From Streptomyces daqingensis (GTDB lineage: Bacteria > Actinomycetota > Actinomycetes > Streptomycetales > Streptomycetaceae), in contig NZ_BMMP01000027.1 of assembly GCF_014645895.1 (NCBI RefSeq), positions 1 through 64,000 of the forward strand: a DNA stretch of 64,000 bases, in the 5' to 3' direction. The translations under genes and the position numbers were made by a program. Position 1 is the stretch's first letter; each line of letters starts with the position of its first letter. A model generated the notes under the pieces. That model saw nothing but the letters and a program-made list of their open reading frames with translations, was not told the origin of the DNA and ran no database searches. Below, in pieces: positions 33,075 to 43,638 of the stretch.

Positions 33075-33962
33075 ATGTGGCACACGAAGCGCTTCTCCCG
33101 CACAGTCCTCGTTACGTTCGCGGCCTTCGCCGCGCTCCTCGGAGCGGACCTCGCTCCGGCGGTGGCCGACGGCCGTTCCGCCGGGCCGTCTTCGGGCAGC
33201 AGCCGGCACCTCACCGGCGGCGACCCCCGCGCGCAGGGCGCGAAGATCTTCCGGGGCCAGGCCTTCGACACGTGCCGCACACCGTCGTCAGCCGTGATGC
33301 GCGCCTGGTACGGGGCCTCCCCGTTCAAGGCCGTGGGCGTCTACATCGGCGGACGGGCCCGCGCCTGCACCAACCAGCCCCACCTCGACGCCGGCTGGGT
33401 GCGCAGAGCCGACGCGACCGGCTGGAAGCTGCTGCCCCTCTATGTCGGCTCCCAGTCGTACTGCGTCCGCGCGAGCAACAAGCGGGCGTTCACCATGTCG
33501 CGGCGGAACCCCGTCGCGCAGGGCGGCAGCGAGGGACGCGACGCCGTACGCCAGGCCAGGAAGCTCGGGATGGGCAAGCGCAGCGCGATCTACCTCGACA
33601 TGGAGGCCTACGACAACTCCAACACCGCCTGCGCGCTCACGACGCTCCGCTTCATCCAGGGCTGGAACAGGGCCGTGCGCAAGGCGGGTTACTTCCCCGG
33701 CTTCTACAGCAGCAGCAACTCAGGCATCGAGCACATGGAGGGCGCGCGCAAGGCGGGCAGGAAGAACCTGCCGGAGATGCTGTGGTTCGCGCGGTGGCGG
33801 GTCCAGCCGTCCCTGAACAACGACAGGTACATCGCCAGGCACGCGTGGAAGCCGCACAGGCGCATCCACCAGTACGACGGGAACGTGTCGCGGACGTACG
33901 GCGGTTACCGGCTGAACATCGACCGCAACCTCGTCGACGCCCCGGTGGCCGTCGTGAAGTGA
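33075..33962 (+). CDS. Secreted Rv2525c-like/DUF1906 glycoside hydrolase-like protein
   Basis: The 295-aa product has a signal peptide (RTVLVTFAAFAALLGADLAPAVA) and a TIM-barrel-like DUF1906 domain. QAFDTCRTPSSAVMRAWYGASPFKAVGVYIGG starts the domain, IYLDMEAYDN supplies the acidic cluster typical of GH25-like folds, and QGWNRAVRKAGYFPGFYSSS and RIHQYDGNV complete it. Members such as mycobacterial Rv2525c are Tat/Sec-exported and thought to act on the cell envelope. Ribosome site is weak at ATG 33075. Confidence 0.85.
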   Translation: MWHTKRFSRTVLVTFAAFAALLGADLAPAVADGRSAGPSSGSSRHLTGGDPRAQGAKIFRGQAFDTCRTPSSAVMRAWYGASPFKAVGVYIGGRARACTNQPHLDAGWVRRADATGWKLLPLYVGSQSYCVRASNKRAFTMSRRNPVAQGGSEGRDAVRQARKLGMGKRSAIYLDMEAYDNSNTACALTTLRFIQGWNRAVRKAGYFPGFYSSSNSGIEHMEGARKAGRKNLPEMLWFARWRVQPSLNNDRYIARHAWKPHRRIHQYDGNVSRTYGGYRLNIDRNLVDAPVAVVK

Positions 33963-34194
33963 GGCCGCGGCCGGGCACAGGCGGCCCCGCCACCGGCCCG
34001 GCAGCCACTCGCGTCCCGTACGCCCCCGGCGGACGCCGGGCCCGTACACGCGCCCCTGAGTCACCCTTAGTCCTGCGGAGGACCGTGTCCACCCTACGGA
34101 GGTGTGGCCGTCCGCACCTCTCCGCCCATAGGGGGAGGTACCTTCGCGACCTCCGGTCGATCCGTGCGCGGCCGTCCGCTCCTAGCGTTGAGCC

Positions 34195-34854
34195 ATGACC
34201 TCGCCTGGGACTGTCCGGCCTGCCGGGAACGCCTCTTCGACGGGAACGCCGCTGACGTTCACGTCGTACGTGCGGGCGCGCGGTCCGGTGCTGCTGCGCA
34301 CCGCCCGCTCGCTCACCGCCAATCCGTGCGACGCGGAAGACCTGCTGCAGACGGCCCTCACGAAGACCTATCTCGCCTGGGAGCGCATCGAGGACCACCG
34401 CGCGCTCGACGGCTACGTGCGGAGGGCGCTCCTCAACACCCGCACGTCGCAGTGGCGCAAGCGCCGGGTCGACGAGTTCGCCTGCGACGAGCTTCCGGAG
34501 CCGGCGCCGGACGAGGGGCCCGACCCCGCCGAGGCCCAGGCCGTGCGGGACGCGATGTGGAAGGCCGTCCTCAGGCTGCCCGCCCGGCAGCGCGCCATGG
34601 TCGTGCTGCGGTACTACGAGGACCTGAGCGAGGTGCGGACCGCGGAGGTCCTCGGGGTCTCCGTCGGCACGGTCAAGAGCGCGGTCTCGCGGGCCCTGGT
34701 GAAACTCCGGGAGGACCCGCAGCTCGCGGCCGACGTGCTCGGCGGGCCCGGGGACGGGGACGCTCCGCTGCCCGGCGACGGTACGGCGTCCGGGGCGGGG
34801 ACGCTGGCCGTGGCCGGAACCGCGGGCCGGGACGGCGAACTCGCCGCGGCCTGA
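34195..34854 (+). CDS. SigE-family RNA polymerase sigma factor
   Basis: The 219-aa product has sigma region 2 (VLLRTARSLTANPCDAEDLLQTALTKTYLAWERI) and region 4 (LPARQRAMVVLRYYEDLSEVRTAEVLGVSVGTVKSAVSRALVKL), with no region 3 as in ECF-type factors. A Gly/Ala-rich 45-residue tail follows. The ATG is preceded by TAGCGT with only 6 nt between, consistent with a leaderless transcript. No anti-sigma gene adjoins it. Confidence 0.9.
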   Translation: MTSPGTVRPAGNASSTGTPLTFTSYVRARGPVLLRTARSLTANPCDAEDLLQTALTKTYLAWERIEDHRALDGYVRRALLNTRTSQWRKRRVDEFACDELPEPAPDEGPDPAEAQAVRDAMWKAVLRLPARQRAMVVLRYYEDLSEVRTAEVLGVSVGTVKSAVSRALVKLREDPQLAADVLGGPGDGDAPLPGDGTASGAGTLAVAGTAGRDGELAAA

Positions 34855-35015
34855 CGAGGAGCCCGCCGCCTCGCCCGTCGGTCTCTCCCGCCGGGCCGCC
34901 CGCGCCCGCCCCAGGAGCCGAAAATGTGGACGCGGTAGTGACATACCAGTCGGTACGCACGCACAATCAGCGCCACGATTACCCATGCGTAACGGCCCTA
35001 CGGGAGGCTCCCCCG

Positions 35016-36668
<1,653 letters not shown>

Positions 36669-36722
36669 CGCGTCCCGCCGGTTCCCGTCGCGGGGCCGGC
36701 TCGCGGGTGGGGCACGACGGGG

Positions 36723-36754
36723 GAGGGGCCGGACGCGCAGGCGTCCGGCCCCTC
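36723..36754. terminator. Perfect 14-bp-stem terminator between convergent genes
   Basis: GAGGGGCCGGACGC and GCGTCCGGCCCCTC flank a 4-nt loop (GCAG). It lies between the acyl-CoA ligase gene and the giant PAS protein gene, which converge. Confidence 0.8.
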
Positions 36755-36899
36755 TTCGGGTCCTCGGGGACCGGCACACGCGCCCGCCCCGGAGGCGCGT
36801 ACGTCCGGTCGGGTGCTGCCCGGACTGGCGGGACGCCGCGCGTCGTACGCCTGGTGACGGCGGGTCAACGCGCGGAGACCGGCGGTCAGCCGGCCGTGC

Positions 36900-39800
36900 T
36901 CAGCGAGTGCCGATCTGCGACAGCAGGTCGACGATCCGGGTCTGGACCTGGTCGCTCGTCGCACGCTCGGCGAGGAAGAGCACCGTCTCCCCCGTCGCCA
37001 GTCGCGGCAGCTCGGCCGGGTGCATGCCGGCCGACGTGTAGACGACGAACGGCGTGCGGCTGAGCAGCCCGTTGGACCGGAGCCAGTCGATGAGACCGGC
37101 ACGCCGCTGATGCACCTGCATCAGGTCCGTCACGACCAGGTTGGGCCGCACCTGCCCGGCGATGCCCACCGCGTCCGTGTCCGTCGAGGCATGGGCGACC
37201 TGGATGCCGCGCCGCTCCAGGGACGACGCGAGAGCACCCGCGACGGCGGGCCGCTCCTCGATCAGCATCACCCGCGGCGGATGCTGCTCGCTGTCGCGCG
37301 GGGCGAGCGCCTTCAGCAGCACCGCGGGGTCGGCGCCGTACGCGGCCTCCCGCGTCGCCTGCCCGAGCCCCGCCGTGACGAGCACCGGCACCTCGGCGGC
37401 CACCGCAGCGGTACGGAGGGACTGCAGAGCCGTACGCGTGATCGGCCCGGTGAGCGGGTCGACGAACAGCGCGGCCGGATAGGACGAGATCTGCGCGTCC
37501 ACCTCCTCGCGCGAGTGCACGAGAACGGGACGGTAGCCGCGCCCGGACAGCGCCTGCTGGGTCGACGGGTCCGGTTCGGGCCACACCAGCAGACGGCGCG
37601 GATTGTCCAGCGGCTCCGGCGGCAGCTCGTCGTCGGCGGGCTGCGGCGGAACGGGCACGCCCCGGCCGTCGCTCATCTCCACGGGACTGTTCGGGCCGTC
37701 CAGCGGTTCGGGCCCCTCGGCCGCGCCCGCGGCAGGCGCCTCGATCGTGAACTCGCGGGCAGGAGGCGGCGCGGCGGGAGCCGCCTGGGCCTGCATCCCT
37801 GCCCGGCCCTGCGCCGCGGGCCGTCCAGCCGGCTGCTGCGCACCGGGCTGACCGCCCGGCTGCGGTGCGTTCGGCTGCGGCGCCCCCGGCTGCGGTGCGT
37901 TCGGCGGTGACGCGCCCGGCTGCTGCGGTGCTCCCTGCTGCGGTGCTCCCGGCTGCGGGGGAGCGGCGAGCTTGCGGCGCCTGCCGGACCCGGGAGTCGA
38001 CGGGGTGGTCGGTATGGCAGTCGGCGGCGCCGACGTCGCCGTCGGAGCGGGACCAGTCGGACCGAAGGAATAAGCGCCCGTGTGGTCGCCGCCGCCGTAG
38101 GTGAAGGGCACGCCCTGCCCGAGCGTCCGCACCTGGTGGTGGCCCGTCTCGTACGGCGACTGCCCGCCGTCGGGGAAGCCGGCCGCACCGGGCATCGGCG
38201 GGCCCTGCGGCTGCGGCGGCTCCGGCGGCAGCGGGCCGCCCCCGAGGATCGGGCTGGCCGCGACCACCGAGAGGTCCATGGGTTGCGGCTCGGGCTCCGG
38301 CTCCGGCTCCGGCGCCTGCTCCTCCTGCACCGGCTGGGGCTGCTGCATGCCGTTCGCGGCGGCGGGGGCGGCACCGTTGGCTCCGGCGGCCGCGTTCGGC
38401 GCCGCGCCGTTCGCTCCCGCCGGGTCCGGAACCTGGGCGTTCGGTGCGGGGGGCGGCGTCTGCCCCTGGTCCGCACTCTGCGCGTAACCGGGCTGCGGCT
38501 GCCCCGGAGGCGCGGCGAACTGCACGCCCTGCGGGGCCGCTTCACCCTCCGTCTGCGCGGGCTGCTGCCCGTTCTGCACGACGGCCACGTCCTGGCCCTG
38601 CGCGCCCGCTTCCGCACCTGCCTGGCCGCGCCCCTGCGCCTGGGCACGCGCGAGCCGCCGCGCTCTCCGGCCGCCGGAAGTCCCCCCGGAACCGGCCGGT
38701 TTCGCACCGCCGTCCGCGGCTTCGGCACCGGCCTGGGCGGGGGCGGCGTCCGGCTGCTGCCCGGGCGGAACCTGCACCGGACGGCGGGCACGCCGTCCCG
38801 TACCCGGCTGAGCCTGGGCCTCCGGCTGCGCGACCTGCGCACCGGGCTGGAGGGGCTGCCCCTCCGCGGGGACGGGCTGTACGCCCGCACCGTCCGTAGC
38901 GCCGCCCGCGGGAGCCGCGAGCGCACGCCGCGGCCGTGCCGCACCGCCCTGCTGGGCCGGAACGGCTCCGGCTTCCGGACCCGTGTCGCCTTGCGGCTGC
39001 TCCTGCTGCGCCGCCTCGGCCGGGCTCGGACGTCCGCGCCGCCTGCCTGTGGGCGGCTGCCCGTTCTGCCCCTGCGACTCCTCCTGCGCCTGCTGCGCCT
39101 GGAACTGGCTGGGGATTCCGGCAGCGGGTGCGCTGCCGGAGACGTCCCCCGTCCCCGTCCAGGCACCTGCCGCGGGGGCCTGCGCCCCCGCCGTCGCGCC
39201 CTCGGAACCGCGCACGGGCTGCGCGGGCACCGGCATCACGGTCGTCTCGTTCTCCCGCCCCTCGCGGGACCGGGAGCCGGCGCCGTTGGTGCTGCCCTCC
39301 CCGGAACCGGCGGCGGCGTCCTGGCCCGTGCCGCTCTCCGCGGAGACCGGCACCTCCAGCACGTACGCGTTGCCTCCCGAGCCCGGCACCTCATGCGTCT
39401 GCAGCACGCCGCCGTGCCGCCGCACGATCCCCCGCACGATCGGCTCGTGCACGGGATTGCCGCCGCTGTACGGGCCGCGCACCTCGATCCGGACGACGTC
39501 TCCGCGCTGCGCCGCCGCGACCACGATGGTCGAGTCCATGCCCGCCGTCGCCGCCGGGGCGTTGCCGGTCGCGTCGACGCCCGCCACGTCGGCGATCAGG
39601 TGGGCCAGCGCCGTCGCGAGCTGCCCGCCGTCGACTTCGGCCTCTATCGGCGGGGCGTGGACGGCGAACTGCGCGCGTCCCGGGCCGATCAGCTCGACCG
39701 CGCCCTCGACGCCGTTCGCCACCACCCCGTCCAGCGAGATCGTCTCGCGGTGCAGCTTCTCCTGCCCCGCGTCGAGACGCTGGTAGGCGAGCACGTTGTC

Positions 39801-40835
39801 CACGAGCGTCGTCATACGCGCGTAGCCCGCCGCCAGGTGGTGCAGGATCTGGTTCGCCTCCGGCCAGAGCTGCCCCGCGGGATCGGCGGCCAGCCCCGTC
39901 AGCTCGTCCCGGAGCTGGTCGAGCGGCTTGCGCAGCGACTCCTGCAGGACGGCCAGCAGCTGGTCGTGGCGTCCGGCCAGCGACTCGACGGCCCGGCGGT
40001 CGCTGAAGGTCACGACCGCGCCGACCAGCTGCTCCCCGTCGCGCACGGGGGCCGTCGTGATGTCGACGGGCACGGCCTGGCCGTTCTTCGCCCACATCAC
40101 CTGCCCGGCCCGCACCCTGTGCTTGCGGCCGGACCTGAGCGTGTCGTGGAGAGTCGTCTCCTCGTACGGGAGCGGATTGCCGTCCGGACGCGAGTGCAGC
40201 ACCAGCGGATGGAGCTCCTTCCCGCCGAGGTCGCCGGCCCGGTAGCCCAGGATCTGCGCCGCCGCCGGGTTGACCAGGACGATCCGCCCCTCGGTGTCCA
40301 CGCCCACGACACCCTCGGACGCGGCGCGCAGGATCATCTCCGTCTGGCGCTGCTGACGGGCGAGTTCGGCCTCGGTGTCGAGGGTGCCGGTGAGATCGCG
40401 GACGACGAGCATCAGCAGCTCGTCCCCGGTGTAGGAGTTGCCGGAACCCGGCCCGTGGTCGGCGAACGCGGCCTCGAACGCGGAGGCGTACGGCGTGCGG
40501 CCGTCCTCGAGGTTGGCGCTCGTGACCTCGACGGGGAACTCGGTGCCGTCGGTGCGCCTGGCCACCATGCGGGTGGGACGCTGGCGCTCCTGCAGCTCGG
40601 CTGCGGCCTCGTCCGGCCTGCGCATCGAACCCGGGATCCGCTTCGAATCGAACTCGGGCAGCAGATCGAGCAGCCCTCGCCCCACCAGTGCGGTGCCGGG
40701 GGTCTCGAAGGCTTCCAGCGCGATGGTGTTCGCGTTCACCACCGTGCCGTTGCAGTTGACCAGCAGCAACGCATCGGGCAGCGCATCGAGTATGGCGGCG
40801 AGACGAGCAGCGCCTCGGGATGGCCTGCTGCTCAC
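36900..40835 (-). CDS. Giant PAS/histidine-kinase-like/receiver protein, apparently catalytically degenerate
   Basis: The 1311-aa cytoplasmic protein has two PAS domains (about 10-150 and 160-285), a DHp-like helix, a HATPase-like region (about 365-500), a low-complexity Pro/Gln/Ala/Gly linker (about 500-1080) and two receiver-like halves (about 1090-1311). In the H-box the phosphoacceptor His is replaced by Glu299 (AVLQESLRKPL against ASVSHELRTPL). The N-box Asn appears as His (LATALAHLIADV). The last receiver keeps a possible acceptor Asp in LVVTDLMQ, but its acidic pocket is IEERP and the usual Lys is absent. It may be a signalling scaffold. Start GTG 40835 has AAGGGAA upstream. Alternative: a kinase using another residue. 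Confidence 0.85.
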   Translation of the reverse strand: MSSRPSRGAARLAAILDALPDALLLVNCNGTVVNANTIALEAFETPGTALVGRGLLDLLPEFDSKRIPGSMRRPDEAAAELQERQRPTRMVARRTDGTEFPVEVTSANLEDGRTPYASAFEAAFADHGPGSGNSYTGDELLMLVVRDLTGTLDTEAELARQQRQTEMILRAASEGVVGVDTEGRIVLVNPAAAQILGYRAGDLGGKELHPLVLHSRPDGNPLPYEETTLHDTLRSGRKHRVRAGQVMWAKNGQAVPVDITTAPVRDGEQLVGAVVTFSDRRAVESLAGRHDQLLAVLQESLRKPLDQLRDELTGLAADPAGQLWPEANQILHHLAAGYARMTTLVDNVLAYQRLDAGQEKLHRETISLDGVVANGVEGAVELIGPGRAQFAVHAPPIEAEVDGGQLATALAHLIADVAGVDATGNAPAATAGMDSTIVVAAAQRGDVVRIEVRGPYSGGNPVHEPIVRGIVRRHGGVLQTHEVPGSGGNAYVLEVPVSAESGTGQDAAAGSGEGSTNGAGSRSREGRENETTVMPVPAQPVRGSEGATAGAQAPAAGAWTGTGDVSGSAPAAGIPSQFQAQQAQEESQGQNGQPPTGRRRGRPSPAEAAQQEQPQGDTGPEAGAVPAQQGGAARPRRALAAPAGGATDGAGVQPVPAEGQPLQPGAQVAQPEAQAQPGTGRRARRPVQVPPGQQPDAAPAQAGAEAADGGAKPAGSGGTSGGRRARRLARAQAQGRGQAGAEAGAQGQDVAVVQNGQQPAQTEGEAAPQGVQFAAPPGQPQPGYAQSADQGQTPPPAPNAQVPDPAGANGAAPNAAAGANGAAPAAANGMQQPQPVQEEQAPEPEPEPEPQPMDLSVVAASPILGGGPLPPEPPQPQGPPMPGAAGFPDGGQSPYETGHHQVRTLGQGVPFTYGGGDHTGAYSFGPTGPAPTATSAPPTAIPTTPSTPGSGRRRKLAAPPQPGAPQQGAPQQPGASPPNAPQPGAPQPNAPQPGGQPGAQQPAGRPAAQGRAGMQAQAAPAAPPPAREFTIEAPAAGAAEGPEPLDGPNSPVEMSDGRGVPVPPQPADDELPPEPLDNPRRLLVWPEPDPSTQQALSGRGYRPVLVHSREEVDAQISSYPAALFVDPLTGPITRTALQSLRTAAVAAEVPVLVTAGLGQATREAAYGADPAVLLKALAPRDSEQHPPRVMLIEERPAVAGALASSLERRGIQVAHASTDTDAVGIAGQVRPNLVVTDLMQVHQRRAGLIDWLRSNGLLSRTPFVVYTSAGMHPAELPRLATGETVLFLAERATSDQVQTRIVDLLSQIGTR

Positions 40836-41602
40836 GACGACGTTCCCTTCTGATAACCACGGTGCCGACGACCAGCCGCACGATCCCGTCCGGTCCGGTC
40901 ACGGCTGCCAGTGTGCCGCTGATCCCGGCCGTATCACTAGGGGGGAGTCTACGGGCAGGAGCCCCCGTGAGGCGGGGGAAGCGGAGGAGTCAGGTCCCCG
41001 GAACCCCCGGAATATGGGGGCTCCGGTCCCCTCCTGAGGGGTTTCCGGGCATATCTGCGAGGCCGCTGTGGACCTGTGTACGCCCCTTGACCGCCAGGGG
41101 TGAGATGACCCACCCCGCGCCCCCCGAGGGCCACCGCCGCGCCCGCCACCCGGCCGCTCGCTCGTCCGGCCGCTCGCTCGGGACGACGCGACCGGGCACC
41201 GGCTCTCGCGGCGGGGCGGCACTACGGGGCTCCGGGAGGCCGGGCGGGCCGGCGGGCGGAGCCGGCCTGGCGGGACCGCCTGGGCTCCGGAGGGCGGGGA
41301 GTGCCGGGTTGGTCTCCGCGCGGGGGCGCACGCGCAGGGGCGGATGCCGTCATTGCCGTCATGGGGCTGTGGGTGCGGGACTTGGGCGCGGTGCGGTTCG
41401 CGGGCGTGCGGTGCGGGACCCGTCGTCCTCCGCCGCACCGGACGGCCAACGGGCGGATCGTTCCCGGTCATCGACGGGACGGTGTCGCCAATCGCTTTGC
41501 CCGGCGGCCCCGGAACCGAGTACGGTGGGGGCCGATTGGAGACAGCCCACCGGGCTGTGCCATCATCTGCACACACCGCTCACGTCTGTCGGGCGGGTGT
41601 CG
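40836..41602. other. 767-bp intergenic region with a hairpin, no gene supported
   Basis: Open frames cross this region on both strands, but they are Pro/Arg/Gly-rich and match no family. It contains the hairpin at 40998-41026 and several G-rich tracts. The promoters of the giant PAS gene and of tRNA-Ser should lie here. Confidence 0.5.
40998..41026. other. 11-bp-stem hairpin, role unknown
   Basis: CCGGAACCCCC and GGGGGCTCCGG pair (one G-U on one strand) around a 7-nt AT-containing loop. It lies about 160 bp upstream of the giant PAS gene; it could be a leader structure, a terminator or part of a small RNA. Confidence 0.4.
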
Positions 41603-41693
41603 GGAGGCTTCGCCTAGTCTGGTCTATGGCGCCGCACTGCTAATGCGGTTTGGGGATAACCCCCCATCGAGGGTTCAAATCCCTCAGCCTCCG
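41603..41693 (+). tRNA. tRNA-Ser (anticodon GCU)
   Basis: The acceptor stem GGAGGCT pairs with AGCCTCC, followed by discriminator G. The anticodon stem-loop is CCGCA-CT-GCT-AA-TGCGG, the T-loop GGGTTCAAATCCC. A long variable arm (TTTGGGGATAACCCCCCATC region) gives a class II tRNA of 91 nt. CCA is not encoded. Confidence 0.95.
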
Positions 41694-41714
41694 CTTCCGA
41701 TCTCCAAGATCGCC

Positions 41715-41743
41715 GAAACCCCGGCTCTCACAGCCGGGGTTTC
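41715..41743 (+). terminator. Terminator after tRNA-Ser
   Basis: GAAACCCCGGCT and AGCCGGGGTTTC form a perfect 12-bp stem with a 5-nt loop, 22 nt after the tRNA. Confidence 0.85.
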
Positions 41744-41882
41744 CGTGTGTTTCGGTGGGGTGCCCGGAACGGGCTTCTCGCAGGTCAGAGGGGGTGCAGG
41801 GAACTGATTTCACCTCTGGGCAGCGGTCATGTAATGTTGTTCCCGCAACGCCGCCCCGGTTGATCAACAGCCGGAAGGCCAA

Positions 41883-41955
41883 GCGCTCGTAGCTTAACGG
41901 ATAGAGCATCTGACTACGGATCAGAAGGTTGCAGGTTCGAATCCTGCCGAGCGCG
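41883..41955 (+). tRNA. tRNA-Arg (anticodon ACG)
   Basis: The acceptor stem GCGCTCG pairs with CGAGCGC, discriminator G follows. The D-arm is GCTTAACGGATAGAGC, the anticodon stem-loop TCTGA-CT-ACG-GA-TCAGA, and the T-arm GCAGGTTCGAATCCTGC. Length 73 nt, CCA not encoded. The A34 would be deaminated to inosine. Confidence 0.95.
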
Positions 41956-41963
41956 CAGCAGGT

Positions 41964-41996
41964 AAGAGGCCCCTCGGATTATCCGAGGGGCCTCTT
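41964..41996 (+). terminator. Terminator after tRNA-Arg
   Basis: AAGAGGCCCCTCGG and its complement CCGAGGGGCCTCTT form a long perfect stem with a tiny AT-rich loop, followed by CTTGT. It starts 9 nt after the tRNA. Confidence 0.85.
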
Positions 41997-42200
41997 CTTG
42001 TGCCGTTGACATCAGCGGTGACCTCAGTGGCTGACGCCCCCCGGGGGCCCAGCCGGCGGCGTACCTCCGAGGTGTCGCGCACCCGTCCTGATGCTTGTCG
42101 CCCATGCCGGGCGTCGGCCCACAGCGCGGGAGTTCTCCGCGTCGCGTCTGGCAGAGGCTGCGCAGCTCTGCCGCTGTGACTGCCTGGTTTACTTGCCGGT

Positions 42201-42614
42201 ATGACCGAACCGCCCAACCCCCCTGAGTCCACTGGCAAGTGGAACACCCCGTACCTTCCGCAGGTTCCGGGTGTGGTGCAGGCGGCAGCGATCCTGCTGT
42301 ACGTCGGAGGTGCACTCGCCATACTGTCCGGGCTCTGGCGCCTGTTCCCCGGCGGGATGGTCGGCGCTGTGGGCGGTCTGGCCGCCATATTGGGCGGGGC
42401 GCTCTCTCTCGGGCTCGGACGGGCTCTTCAGCTAGGCCGACGATGGGCCTGGAAGACCGTTCTGGTGCTGTGCGCGGTCGGGATCGCGCTGGCTGTGGTC
42501 CGCGTCTTCTTCGAACCTCTCCTCTCCGGCGCCTCCGACATCACGTGGCCGGTCGTGTTCGCGATCCTGCTCGGCACCCGGACCGCGCGAGAGTGGTTCG
42601 CCGAAGCCCCGTAA
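42201..42614 (+). CDS. Four-helix membrane protein, 137 aa, unknown function
   Basis: A Pro-rich 22-residue N-terminus is followed by four hydrophobic helices (VVQAAAILLYVGGALAILSGLW; MVGAVGGLAAILGGALSLGLG; WAWKTVLVLCAVGIALAVV; ITWPVVFAILLGTRTA) and a short acidic tail. The sequence resembles many small actinobacterial membrane proteins of unknown role. The ribosome site is weak. Confidence 0.75.
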   Translation: MTEPPNPPESTGKWNTPYLPQVPGVVQAAAILLYVGGALAILSGLWRLFPGGMVGAVGGLAAILGGALSLGLGRALQLGRRWAWKTVLVLCAVGIALAVVRVFFEPLLSGASDITWPVVFAILLGTRTAREWFAEAP

Positions 42615-42736
42615 CCGCGCACCGCGCACCTCGCAACCGCGGCAGCGCCGTGCGTCCGGTAAGTCATGTCTCCGGCGGCCGAGTTGAGCCTCGGGGCCGA
42701 GTGGGGCCGTCGGCAGCCGAGTTGCCCCCCGTCGGG

Positions 42737-43132
42737 CTATCGCCTGCCGTGGGTGTGGCGGAGGGCGAGGAGGTCGGCGACGGCTTCGAGCCAGCGGGCG
42801 CAGGTCTCCTCGGCGTCCGGGCCGCCGGCGACGTCCGAGGCGGACCGCAGCCAGGACCGGACCTGGGCGGCTGCCTCCTCGCCGGGGACCGGTTCCGTCA
42901 GGTCCCCCGCGTACCGGACGCCCCCGCCGCGGACGATCTTCGCGACGAACGCGACGGCCCGCGGCTGGACGCCGAGCCGGTCGAGGCGGACGGCGGCGCA
43001 GACGGCCCCGTCGCCGAAGAGCGCCGTGCGGTGGGCCCCGGTGAAGGAGAGGCCGTAGCGCAGCATGGCTGCCGGGTCGAGTGCGGCGAGTTCGTCGTCG
43101 GTGCGGTCCGGGGGCGTCGGGGTGGTGCTCAT
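42737..43132 (-). CDS. Unrecognised protein at the end of the protease cassette, 131 aa
   Basis: The soluble protein has an acidic Thr/Pro/Asp N-terminus (TTPTPPDRTDDELAALDPAAML), a beta-rich middle (GDGAVCAAVRLDRLGVQPRAVAFVAKIVRGGGVRY) and two C-terminal helices. There is no signal peptide. It starts 28 bp after the lipoprotein stop and is probably the fourth gene of the minus-strand unit beginning at 45846. It could be a cytosolic immunity or chaperone component, but nothing in its sequence proves this. Confidence 0.7.
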   Translation of the reverse strand: MSTTPTPPDRTDDELAALDPAAMLRYGLSFTGAHRTALFGDGAVCAAVRLDRLGVQPRAVAFVAKIVRGGGVRYAGDLTEPVPGEEAAAQVRSWLRSASDVAGGPDAEETCARWLEAVADLLALRHTHGRR

Positions 43133-43160
43133 GGATGCCTCAACTGGGATAGCACGGAGG

Positions 43161-43625
43161 TCACTTCACGGTGACCTTGTAGGTGTGGTAGCGGCCGCGT
43201 CCGTCCGCGTCGGGGGTGGGGCTGCCGCTGGGCACGGGCGAGGGGGAGATCTCGCCGCCGGCGTCGCCTCCTCCGGCGCAGCCCAGCGAGGGGCATTCGA
43301 GGAGCCGGATCTCGGTGGTGCCCTTGCCCACTGCCTTGAAGTCGAAGTAGTGGGTGGCGCTGTGCCCGCCGTCGCTGTCGCTCCCGTCGGTCTCCTCGCG
43401 GTCGCCGGTGCTGCGTACGACGGCCTTGTCGGGGGCGGGGGAAGCGAGGTACCAGTCCTCCCCCATGGCCGCTTCGACGGGGACGGAGAGCGTGAACTCC
43501 TCGCCGTCGTCCACCTGGAGGTTCTTCTCGTCCTGCCCGTAGGTGTCCTGGCCGCACCCGGTCAGGAGCGCGGTCAGCACGAGGGGCAGTGCGGGCAGGG
43601 CGAGTCGCTTGGTCACGGTGCGCAT
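43161..43625 (-). CDS. Lipoprotein with chagasin-like (I42 inhibitor) layout
   Basis: The 154-aa product has a lipoprotein signal with lipobox LTGC (Cys24). The mature domain begins LQVDDGEEFTLSVPVEAAMGEDWYLAS and continues to HYFDFKAVGKGTTEIRLLECPS, the order of strands seen in chagasin-type cysteine-protease inhibitors (G-x-x-F-x-L, x-W, then FxFKAxGxGTTxI). The signature loops NPTTG and RPW are not conserved, so the assignment is tentative. A Gly/Pro/Ser linker and a final strand follow. It starts 13 bp after the stop of the cysteine-protease-like gene, which makes an inhibitor or immunity role attractive. Confidence 0.75.
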   Translation of the reverse strand: MRTVTKRLALPALPLVLTALLTGCGQDTYGQDEKNLQVDDGEEFTLSVPVEAAMGEDWYLASPAPDKAVVRSTGDREETDGSDSDGGHSATHYFDFKAVGKGTTEIRLLECPSLGCAGGGDAGGEISPSPVPSGSPTPDADGRGRYHTYKVTVK

Positions 43626-43638
43626 GGCGGTCGTCGAT

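Noticed and set aside
38082..40853. A 923-codon open frame antisense to the giant PAS protein
   Set aside because: Composition is Arg/Ala/Gly/His without any domain; it is the mirror of a strongly biased high-GC gene, so it is not counted as a gene.
41301..41807. Open frame crossing tRNA-Ser
   Set aside because: It overlaps a certain tRNA gene and lacks family similarity.
41883..41955. tRNA-Arg as integration site of a mobile element
   Set aside because: No integrase, direct repeat of the tRNA 3' end or foreign composition is seen on either side.
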